The notes beneath the pieces are model-generated. The model was not told the origin of the DNA. It ran no database searches and saw nothing but the letters and a program-made list of their open reading frames with translations. A DNA stretch of 64,000 nt from Onchidella celtica (taxonomy: Eukaryota > Mollusca > Gastropoda > Systellommatophora > Onchidiidae). The translations under genes and the position numbers were made by a program. Shown one piece after another: positions 13,111-24,600 of this stretch (positions are counted from its first letter, which is position 1; the number at the start of each line of letters is the position of its first letter). The stretch is taken from contig OZ007579.1 of assembly GCA_963931925.1 (NCBI GenBank), positions 50,549,619 to 50,613,618 on the forward strand. Reading direction: 5' to 3'.

Positions 13111-14289
13111 AAAGGAAAGTAAGGAATGAGAGATACAACTTATCAATGGAGCACGATTCGTTGATAGAAACTGCAGAAGGAGAATGTTGCCGTTGAATTT
13201 GTAAGCTGATTGGTGGGTACACATCATCCTGGGCGGGGTGCACATAATTATCCTGGGTAGAAACTGCATCAGGTTGGGCCGCTAAAGAACCGTCAGGAGT
13301 ACTGTCATTATATAAACTGAAAAGGAAAAATCTTGCAAACTTTCGAATGTCTGGTCACGGACATCTCTCAAGAGTTCATCATTGAAAGCCAAATTTGACA
13401 CATTCAAATCACTGGAAGTGGGGCACTTTTTAAGGGTCTGTTTATGAATTATTGCATTTTTCTTTGGAAACATCTTAGGATTTTCTGACCACGACTGAAT
13501 GCTTGACCTTATGAGATAACACATTACAAAAATCTATTTACTGTGTAAAGACTGGTGAACATGAAAATGCAGACAAACACAAGTAATAACCACCAGCTTG
13601 TATCGAATACTCATAAGAAATAAAAGGGTTGCTGGTATGGACAAATTATTTCCCCCTTCGGAATGGTGGACAGTCTATACTATGTCCTTATTTGGTCATG
13701 TAATTTGCTCGCAGAGAATGGATAGTCCTTATTGTGTCCTTAAATGGTCAAGTGATTTCCTCGTTGGGAAGGAAGACATGAACATAATTTGAAATTTAGT
13801 TGCATTGATTATGACAAACTTCAGAGTGCGGGAAGAAGAGGTAGTGACGGTGAGCTCTCAGCAAGCTTTGCCCAACACTGTACATTGTCCCAGATATTAT
13901 AGAGAGTACGGCAGTGGAAAAAAAATAGACAGTGAGCAAGACCTTAACTCACTAAACTTAAAACCACCGCTTGTAAGTGCCCCTAGTTGTCAAGCATCAC
14001 TGCATTTCAGTGTGATCAGAGCTCTCAAGCGACAGTCTTGGCGCTTACAAGGTCTGATCAAAATGGAAAAATGAGAGGGGGACATGCGTGTTTTATTTAT
14101 ATTGATTTAAAACACTTTTTCTCCAGTTTTCATATTTAGAGTCTCTGTGTCATGTGCATCTTGTCTCAGAGAGCGCATTTAACCTAAAAATTTGCCGAAA
14201 ATTTTGTCGCTTACGAGGTCTGATCAGACTGGTATCGATAAGCTATACATGTATCTTATTTCACAAAATTGAAAACAAACTCAGAGGAG

Positions 14290-14582
14290 AAAAAGTCAAC
14301 ACAAGTTTTGACAAAAATATTCTATATAAACAGAAAGCCATCTTTCCACCAAAATATGCTTGAAAAAGTCAACACAAGTTTTGACAAAAATATTCTATAT
14401 AAACAGAAAGCCATCTTTCCACCAAAATATGCTTGAAAAAGTCAACACAAGTTTTGACAAAAATATTCTATATAAACAGAAAGCCATCTTTCCACCAAAA
14501 TATGCTTGAAAAAGTCAACACAAGTTTTGACAAAAATATTCTATATAAACAGAAAGCCATCTTTCCACCAAAATAATTATAC
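14290..14582. repeat. 73-bp tandem repeat, four units
   Basis: Units start at 14290, 14363, 14436 and 14509. They are one base shorter than those at 12961. Both arrays are preceded by TATACATGTATCTTATTT and followed by the same flank. Confidence 0.82.
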
Positions 14583-15596
14583 TTGAAAAAGGAAAGTAAG
14601 GAATGGGAGATACAACTGAAACTGAAAAGAAAATCTTCGTTGTAGAAGACTCACAATACCAAAGAAACACCATAATATGTGAGATTAAGGTGAAAATGCT
14701 AACAGTAGAGAATGAGCCTCTCAAAACAAGGATTTCAGTTTCAAAATCTTATTATCTGCCACTGTTATAATACATGTAATAATATAATATAATATAATAT
14801 AAACGGAAAGCAAAGTTTAACCCAAAAATAATGCAGACATGAAAGAAATATGTCTTACAGAAGACAGATAATGAAAAAATAATGCCAATTGATAAAATCA
14901 TTGTGAAAGGTAAATTTAATTTGAATTTCTCAGCTGTTTCAAGAGTACTTTTTTTTTATTTTACAGTGATCTTTTTTGCAATTATTTTTATAATAAAGCA
15001 ATTCATACATCACTTTACATGTGTACTGTATTATTTTTTCTTGAGTATGACAGCAAAAATATCCTTACATAAGTCTGATCACAGGTGTAAAATGAACAGA
15101 AATCTAGCTTTTGAATAAGGATTAAGAGTACTGGTTAATTTCACTTGACGTCACAGACTTTGTGCTCCTACCAAATTTTGGATTTTATTTCATCTTTCAC
15201 TGAACTTCCAGGGCCATACAATTGTTCTCTTAAGAGTTTCAATTCTTCTTTTTGGATTACAGCTAAACTTTGCATGTTCACATGCCCACATGCTCAGCTA
15301 CTACTGTGCCAAAATAAAATAAAATAATCGCAAGAATGCATGCCCAGATGAGGGGCAGGGATATTGTATGATCAACATCACAAGTCTGGGTGACGTAAGT
15401 GAAACAAAAAAATTACAAAAATCACAAGCCAGATTTCATTCCGAGACTTTAGATACAGTTGTATAGTGATAAACCCCTGGGATGATTTTAGTAATAAACT
15501 GTATGACAAAAACCATGGCAGTATGGAATGAAAGAACAAATTCATCTGCAGAATTATTGGCACAGGAAATATCCACTGGTGTAGACATATTCTGTA

Positions 15597-15626
15597 TCAC
15601 TGAGTACAAGCTGCTGGCTTCCGGCC
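15597..15626 (-). CDS. IFI30-like: GILT exon 7: last nine residues and stop
   Basis: After acceptor TTTTTCAG the phase-0 frame reads GRKPAACTQ and then TGA at 15599-15597. This matches the G-K-K-P-x-x-C tail of the family. A longer open frame in the same region (down to 15436) is a different phase and is not used. Confidence 0.85.
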   Translation of the reverse strand, partial: GRKPAACTQ

Positions 15627-18600
15627 CTGAAAAACAAAATACCAAATGTCAATGAACAATTACATTTAGATCATAATTATAGGGCAGGAGGGAATGGGAA
15701 GAGATGGGGAAAGGAGAGTGAGATAGTTTTCCAACAATCTTGCACCTCTTTGACAATGTTTTTCCAGAACTGTTCCGAGACCAAAAAGTTCAATTCCAGG
15801 ACAGGAAAAGATGCGATAAGATGAGTGATAGAAGCATCAACCAAAGTTATCTCACTATGATATTATCTGTACAACTGTACAAGGTACTAAGTGATGGCAG
15901 AGACCTTCTTAATTAACTTGTTAATTTATTTTTGGGGGGGATAGAGTTTCTTTCACTTTTTAAAAATGTTTTTGAAACCCAAGGAAAACTCTAGGGCTTT
16001 TCCACAAATGTTCAATTCCAGGGCTTTTCCATTTAATCAAGCCCAGGGCTTTTCTTCAAATTTTCAATTCCGGGGCTTTTCAATTTAATCAAGCCCAGGG
16101 CTTTTCCTCAAATTTTCAATTCCAAAAAAATGCAGCTGTATAATAAGTAAACAAGACTTACCTCATCTGTACTGAGTTCTTCAAATTTTTGTTAATTTAT
16201 GCATTCTTCCTGGACTTTTCACAGTATTCAACTGCTGTGCCATTTCACCTAAACATTTTGTACAACTAGCGGAACAGCCCTTAGCTTCACTGCTTTTTCA
16301 TTCAACATTTCTTAACCCTCTTGCTGCCACAGGGCCAATATATTGGCCATATCATCATATGTTGCAGAAGACTGCCGTACCACCGATATATCAACCCTAT
16401 CGTTTCGAGCTAAAACTGTTGCAAGAACCATATATCAGCTGACACTGGTGACAGTGTTCCGGCATGTTTTGAACTCCTAATTTTATACTGCTTGGCAGTC
16501 TTCATTAAGATTATGTGATTAACCCCTTGAAGGAAAGAAGGGCTTTGGGCTTGGTAGCAAAAGGGTTAAAACTAGTGGAATAGTTCTTTGTTTCACTGGT
16601 TTTTCATTAATTCTTTCTTAAAACTGGTGAAACAATCATTAATTTCACTCCAATCTCATTTCAAGCAGAGTCCTTAATCTCGCTCCAGTTTTATTCAACA
16701 GTCTGTAGAACTAGTGGAACAGTCATCCTACCTTTCATTAGCACAGGTTACTGAAAGTTAAAACTTACTTTGTATGTATCACAGATAAGCTTGAGGAGAT
16801 TCCTCTCTGCAGCTTTCTCTATTTCTTCTGTGTGAACCTGGCAAAGAGTAACAAACAAATTTGTATCAATACAAATTATCCATCATAACATTTCTTACGC
16901 CAAACTGACGGTTAAACTTGTTAATACTGACTATGTTATCCTTTTCTTCCTGTGTTTCCAGTGGGTCTCCCAGAAATGCTGCCACATCAAATGTTACATA
17001 AATACCGAAGGAAAGTTCAGGCACAAGAAGATGAACTGATTAAATAAATTTTTTAAAAAGGTAGCTCAAGCCTGGTTAGAATGCATAGGCCCACCTCACA
17101 TTTTTACTTGCTAACCATTTGGGGTTTGCACACATTTATACATGTATGTTGCAAGGAAATGAGTGTAACTTCCTTATTCACAACAAAGCACAAAAAAATT
17201 GAGAATAAAAATAAACCCCTTCTGGTAATTCATTCAAAAAAATTGGACCGGACGAAATCGCAGAACTAAATGACTGTGCTGTCAATCCGGGTACACCTCA
17301 ATGTCATTTGAACTGGCATCCTGGACACTAAGAGTTAAATATGTTAAGCAAATGGTGAAAAGATTTTTGTTGTGAACTTTCACAAACACGTGTAGCTTGT
17401 CATGTTCCAGTCATCCCATCTCATCCATTTTTCTTGCAACCTGAAATAATTTTTATATTGTTTTAGGTGAAATGGACAGATTATTTTTTCACTGGGACCA
17501 ATACAGTCATGAGCAGTTAAATGGATTTTTTTTTACAATAATTTTAGTTTTCCTTGGTTTTCAGTCAGGCCTGCCAATCCAGTGCGGGAGTGATATAGAA
17601 GTAGACACTAATTCCTAATTGTTATGTTCAGTTCAGGGTTAGGATTAATACATGTATATGATGACATGTAGCTCATAAACTTTACTTTTTCTACCTTTTC
17701 TAGTTCATTCAAATTCAACAGAAAAGAAATTAGAGTATGAAAATTTTTATACCTGCACTCTGGTCAACAAAACTTCAAATCTCAGCTGTATTAGTCCAGT
17801 TCTCATTGAGGAAAACAACTTGTACTAAAATTTCTTTCAAACCACATCAATATTTTCCTTATTGGTAACTAGCTGAGTTCCCGGCCCTGCGCGGGATAAA
17901 TCGATTTATTAGTTTCAGTTCTGGGTGATTATTATGAACCTGCTTCATTTTGCCTGTGCCTTTAGCTTTATTTTATTTTTGTTTTTTTGTTTTTAGATAC
18001 GTTTTACTGCTCTCCCTTTGCGCGTTGGCGTCCTGCGCGTCACGCCAGCATCCCTCAAATGGCTATGATTTGCGCACGGGTTAGTTTGTTTGCACATCGC
18101 AGGAAGTGATAACGTCATGTGTTCATGGAAAATTATAATATTTTCCTATGCATAATATTTAAAACACAAACCTGTACTTTTGGCCCTGCTGCATCAATCT
18201 CCCAATTCCAGACCCTTTCTTTTTCCCAGTCTAGGCACATTGAGAACGCACAAAGTTGTATACTTGATAGTCTCAGAACTCAATCTCATCATTCAAACCA
18301 GTCCTAACCGGAAGTTGTTTTGTGAGTGTGATACAGTCTATACCGGAACCAATCTTAGTTACATTAATTTGCCGAAAAAATAGACCGAACGGCAATGTGT
18401 CGCAACCTAGCAACTAATACAAAGGTTCTGCGAGTTATTAATTATTTTTTTATTTTCTGTGCCGGGGACACGACGACAGTCTATACTAAGGATTGTATAA
18501 AATCTGAGGGCCACCGAATCAGCATTAACGGAGGAGTAGCGAAAGGCATGGTGCAATTGTCGTAAGGTTTCACTTTTATTAATATAGATATTAGTCCCAG

Positions 18601-21600
18601 AATATTCAAAGATTCTATCATCCTTTCACTTTGTCTGTGAACGCTTATTGTAATAATCAGAACTGAACAAACCAAAATCACTATTTAATTTACATCACTC
18701 AAAAGATGATTTTACAATTTTTGCCCCCCCCCCCCCCCCCCCCCCCCCGATCACAACTCAATAAGCAAAGGGTTAAGTGACATCTTACTCCGTTCAGGGT
18801 TACCCAAGGCACATATTCGTGAGTGGGACTGAGAGCATCTGTCTTCACTGCCATCTCATGCTCCAGTTTATTGCCATAGTCAGATGTGGTACAGTTCATA
18901 ATTTGTTGAAGAGGAACAGGGAACTTCTGTGCACACTGAAAATCGTAGAGAAAATTGTGTGTACACATCAAAAGTGTAGTGATTACAGGCCATTTTGCAA
19001 AACATTCAAATCACGTGTAATTTTCTCAGCTTTATGTACGAACTCATTATTCATATGCTATACATGTACTTTGTTCAACTTTGTTTAAGATAGGAAACTT
19101 CTCTTTTCTTAAGGGCCTCGGCATAAAGCTGTTGGCTTCCTGTTCTTGATTCTCTTTTTCTGCTTGCAGTCTGTAGCTGGCTGCAGTTTTTCTCTAAGTC
19201 AATGTCCAGGATGGTAGATAGTCAAAGAAAAAGATTTGCAGAAAGGAGGACAAGAAGGTTTTTTTTGTTTTTTTTTTATGATTCATTGACAGGCACACCC
19301 AGCATTTTGGCCTTTCCTGAAAGCACAACCCTTTTCCCAGGCTTTTTCTCCTCATTAAAGTAAAATAATGAAATAAAGGCTTTATTCCCATTTTTAAATA
19401 TGCAGCCAGTAGGCTACGTGTGAAATGCTTAGAAAGTTCTCTCTGCCACCAGGGTCTGTTTTCTGATTAGTATCATATGTATTTTAAAAGTATCATATGT
19501 ATTTTTTATTTGAAACTCTGTTTCAGATCTATTAATTCCAACATATAGGCCTACTGTATTTACAGGAAAGACTTCTCAGCAAATGGTTTATGTTTTAAAT
19601 CTCGAAGATCCACCTTAAGAAAATACAGTAACTGAGTAAGTAAAATGGCACTCAGAAATGTACCCCTATCAACATTTATGTCACAGCTATGGATGAAACA
19701 TTTATGTGTTATTATTAAACTAGTCTTTGTTGTCATATCTTCCCTTATTTTACTGTACGTGACAAGTGTTTTCCATCAACATAAGTATGACTTGAAAAAA
19801 ATCTTTGTCTCAGAGTTTACGTGTATGTGCTGAAAGTCACACACTGAAGATGTTCGTTAATAAGACTGCAGTTTAATTTTTCGTGATCCAAAAATTGAAG
19901 CGTTATTTCAAAAACACAACTGGAAATAAAGTTCCAATATTTCCTCTCTACTCAGTGTAAGCTTCTCTAAAGTACATTCACAATGTACCTTCTCTCTGTC
20001 CTTTGACTCCTTGTCTGCATAAACTTCCCTACACTTAGAGTCAGACCTTGATTACTTTGTAACTCATGCCCTACGGGTAACTTTTGTGGGTGTGGACAGG
20101 AACTTTCAACACCATCCAGTTTGAAATTTAGCTATAGTTCAAAGACATCTCTTCTTTCATTCAGTATTAACATAAGACATCATACAATAGACATTATGGT
20201 GTGGTTTATTTCTATTCAGAAACTAAAGTAAGATAAAAATGTAGAAACTAATGAAGAAAATACTGATGGGTAAGTTTCCTCTCATATTTTATATAACTTT
20301 AAATCACTAGTGTAAGGACTCATTCAAAGAACGGGTTGCAAACAACACGCACCATCAGCACACAGATTATGTAGATTTAGGAAAAAAACAACTCACAACT
20401 GGCACAGCAGCACCCGCATGGCCCGTACCGTGCATAAGGCAGACGGCACAGAAACTCATGCCTTCTAACTTTGAAACGCAACTCGAAGTTTAAAGTCGAA
20501 ACAAAATAAAGGCAGGAGGGAGGCAACCATTGTTGAGGAGAAAGCATTATTCAATTATGTACTCTCTCTCTCTCTCTTACAATAAAAGTAGTAATCTGCA
20601 GTCCTGCTTCAGAACTCATGCGCGCCAGGACACTGCGCACCAAGCCTGATATGATTACTTTTTATGACATGCACGGTACTAAAGTCGAAACAAAACAAAG
20701 GCAGGAGGGAGGCCATCATTGTTGAGGAGAAAGCATTATTCGATATTTATTACAAAATTACGATACTTCGCTTTCATGTCAAAGGAATAGACATAGTAGC
20801 AAAAAGAACTATCTTTCACATGTAATTTTTTCAGGTCTGGGCATTTCTTCTTCGCAGCAGTGAAATTTTTTTCCTTGCTGTTTTTTTTATATAGATACGA
20901 CTATTTTCATGTTGAGGTGCATATACGCAGTGCAGTGATAATCCAAAATCAAAGACCTTAACCCCACTATTTTTATATTTAACTACTGCTATTTGCAGTG
21001 ATAATTTATTTACAGCTTACACCTGCGTAATTGTTGAGACATACATGTATGTAACAGAAACTCCATCATCTCCATTACTTGAAATGAAGTTGAAAAAGTA
21101 ATAATACTGAATAATTTAAAATAACATTTACAAAGTGTTTCATCTCAAAATACAAGCTCGTCTCTTCCCTTCATAAACTCTCCAATTCTCTTCCGATATT
21201 CTGATTCACAGAAACTTACGTCATTTGACACAACTGCAAATTTCATAATAAAAACTGAAGTCTCATACCTTCTCAGCTGCCATTTTGGGCTTGCTCTTTG
21301 AACTTTCCATGCAGTTGATGAAGGGAAAGTATACAGAAATATTTTTCACAATGGCTATAGTGCAGGTCTGAGGAGGACAATTTAGAATAAACACTCTAGT
21401 ATATTTATATACACTGTGAGAGGGAGAGACCAGGTGATCTAAAATGTACTATTAACAATTTGGACAATTATTCAAACCAAATGTGAAACTTTGCCAGACA
21501 AAAATAACTGAACAAGATCTGCCAAAAATATATTTTTAAAAAAAAAATTCCTATGGTCCCCAGTACAACACGAGTCTCCCAATAAAGAAATCAGACTTTC

Positions 21601-24600
21601 TGTCAATCCTGACAATTATCATAGAACTTTTTTATTTAGCTTTTGAAGTTTCTCAAGAAATGTTACTGCTTTGAATTTTAATCTTTCATCGATATTTTTG
21701 GAAACCATTTTCTTGCTTAATGGAAAGTTTACATAGTAAGTTTACCTGAAAATATCATTTCATGACTTTCAAGCGTTTGGTGACTAAAATTCTTATAGAG
21801 AATGAAATTCTGAAATAATGAAACTAAAATGAATTTTTATAAACCAAATCAAATGTAGATTGAATAGATGTGCCATTTCTAAGAATAGGAGGTTTGATTT
21901 TAAAACATGTGCATTTTTCAGTAACTTTTGCATAATATGAGAGTGTGACAGAAAGCCATGGTTGCACATTTTGTCCAGTACCACATTCGGTACATTTAAA
22001 TGGTGAATTGGTATCCAGAATGGCAATTTTCCTAAGATGATGTTGTTGTTCATCAGTTGGACCTGACTACAAACCATCTAGTCATCAAGAGGATGGGGGT
22101 GGAGGTTGACCGTGAGTGCCCAGTGAGCTGATGAGTCCAATCTGCGCTCGGAAGACCTCTGACAGTGAGAGCAGGGAATGGTGGCTGCCGCATGAGAGTC
22201 ATTAACCCTGGATTTCCTTGCCTGCCGTCACTGATTCTGAGCATCAGTCCTGCTGGCCTGGCACAGAACAGCGCCTTTGCGGATGGAGGAGTGCCAGTTG
22301 GCTCTCTCCCAACAGGTGGTGTCCAGGTTGAAGGCCTTCAAGGAAGATTTTAGCATATCTTTGCAGCATTTTCGCTGGCCCCCTTGAGAACGTTTGGCAG
22401 CAGCTCACCGTGAAACAGTCTTTTTAGCAGCCAGTGGTCTGACATGCGAGCTAAGTGACTTGCCAAATGGAGCTGAGATACACCATGATGGTGTGGATGC
22501 TGAGCAGGTGTGCAAAGTCAAAATTGGGCAAAAAGAAAAGGTTGTATGTTGCGAAACCCTGCGTGAGAAATAAAACCCAAACAATACTCTATACTTTGTA
22601 TTGTTTGGGTTTTATTTCTCACGCAGGGTTTCGCAACATACAACCTTTTCTTTTTGCCCAATTTTGACTTTGCTTATAGCCCTGTTGCGATCCCACAGTT
22701 TTTCTGTGGTTTTTATGATATTTCATGAGCAGGTGTGCGCAGACAAGGACCTTGGTGCCTGGGATCTTGTCTTGCTATTTGAGGGCCAGGTGCCGTCTGA
22801 GGCAGGTGGTGTGAGAATGGTTCAGTTTCTTGGCGTGGTGTTGATATACTGTCCATGATTCACCCGAAGATAATATAACCAAATTGTCTGTCCATTTTAA
22901 TTTCTAATCAATCTTTGAACTCTTGATTTTCTATGTTGTTGTGCAAGTTACACCATTTATGTATAATGAATGTAGTACTGGACAAAACTGTGCAGCAGCA
23001 ACTTTTTGTCAATGTATCATATATCATCGTCCATTTCACATACTGGCATATCACTGATTTTGATTGTTTGAGTTTTAGCAACCTAATCAATGCTTATGGT
23101 AAGATCTATATTTTCAAAAAGTGTCACACAAGTATTGATAATTTTCACTCATTCCCTACAGCAATTTTTGTGGGTGTGGACATTATCCGGTTTGAAATTT
23201 AGTGGTAGATACAGTTCAAAGATGTTTTTTCTTTCACTCAGTATGAACACAAGATATATATATTATATACATTGACATGTTATACATTTAATTAAAGGAA
23301 AATCAATGAACCAGAATAGGACTTGATATTTCGAACAGTTGGCTTAGATATTAATGTTGGAAAATTGGTGCCCACTCAAGCTAAATATTCCGCTTTCCAT
23401 AGCAAAGCAAAAACCCGCAAGCCAAATATTCGGCTTACCATAGAAAATGCGTTAATAGTTGTAAAATTATAAACAGATGTTATTGCCATTTAAGCTTGTC
23501 TTTACATTTAAGGAATCTCCCTCACAAGAAGACTTAAATAAAATGTTCTCCTGCAAAATGGGAAAAATTGTTGATCTACTCAGAAACATGACATGGGCGA
23601 TGATATATTTGTTAAATTACAAAGACCCACCTCAATAATATTTCCCTCACATTCATGTTCACCATGTTGACAGTCAAAGTTCCAGTGGTCCCCCACTCTT
23701 CTCTCCTTGTGATAAGAAAAAACGCAAATTTGAAATTAGAACATTTCATCTCACAGCCATAATCTTCAATACATCTTTCTCATGTAGCCTATGATATACA
23801 CTACATAGGAAGCCAACTGCCTTGGCATCATTCCTAATAATCCATTTGAATTCAGTCTTGCATATTCTGAAGTAACTCAGAGTTTAATTAGGAGGGAAAA
23901 AAAGGCAACTAAAAGGACATTATCTTTAATGTGGCAACTTGGACACTATATTCTCACTTTCTGAAAAAAAACAACAGCTGAATGTACAGTCATGAAACTT
24001 TGGGAGGTGAAAGTTATGGAGTATGCTAGGTTTTTTACAGATCCAGTATATGGATGAATTGTTCTGAGAAGTAATTAGAAAACAAAAAAAAAGTCATCAG
24101 GCTGTGGATTTCCTGTTTAAGAATCCAATTCTCCCGCTAGGCACCATAGCACCATCAATCCATAGATAGCTCAGTGGCATCATCTTTTGGTAATTGGGTG
24201 ACACCCTCCAGTGTAGCATTAAATTATCATGGTGTATAACCTTTGCCACATGTCGCTACAGACCATGCATGGCATATGGCATAAATAATTGACACACAAC
24301 ACTCTTAAATAACAATTTATTGGGATACCCTCTTTAAAAGTAGGATGTCTTCAGACCCTGGAATGTGCCAATAAAGATTTAACAACAAAATCCTCATTTA
24401 GTATGTGGTGTATCTGAAACCCCAGTACCTACAACTATATGACAATAAAATCCCACAATAAAGCCTCTTTAAAAGTATCTAGAGTCTGTGAGGTCTCAGG
24501 GCGTCCAGGTAGGAATAGTAAAAATGCATGGGTGCTGGTGAGCACACACATACATATTTAAAATTTTAAACTATGGGAAGATAGACAGTGACGTCATTGA

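Noticed and set aside
12961-14582. CRISPR array
   Set aside because: The repeats are contiguous without unique spacers, and the DNA is clearly animal nuclear sequence with spliced genes.
15378-15645. Two overlapping minus-strand ORFs of 61 and 69 codons near the GILT 3' end
   Set aside because: They are in other frames than the phase-0 reading after the exon 7 acceptor. The phase-0 frame gives the family's conserved tail and stops at 15597.
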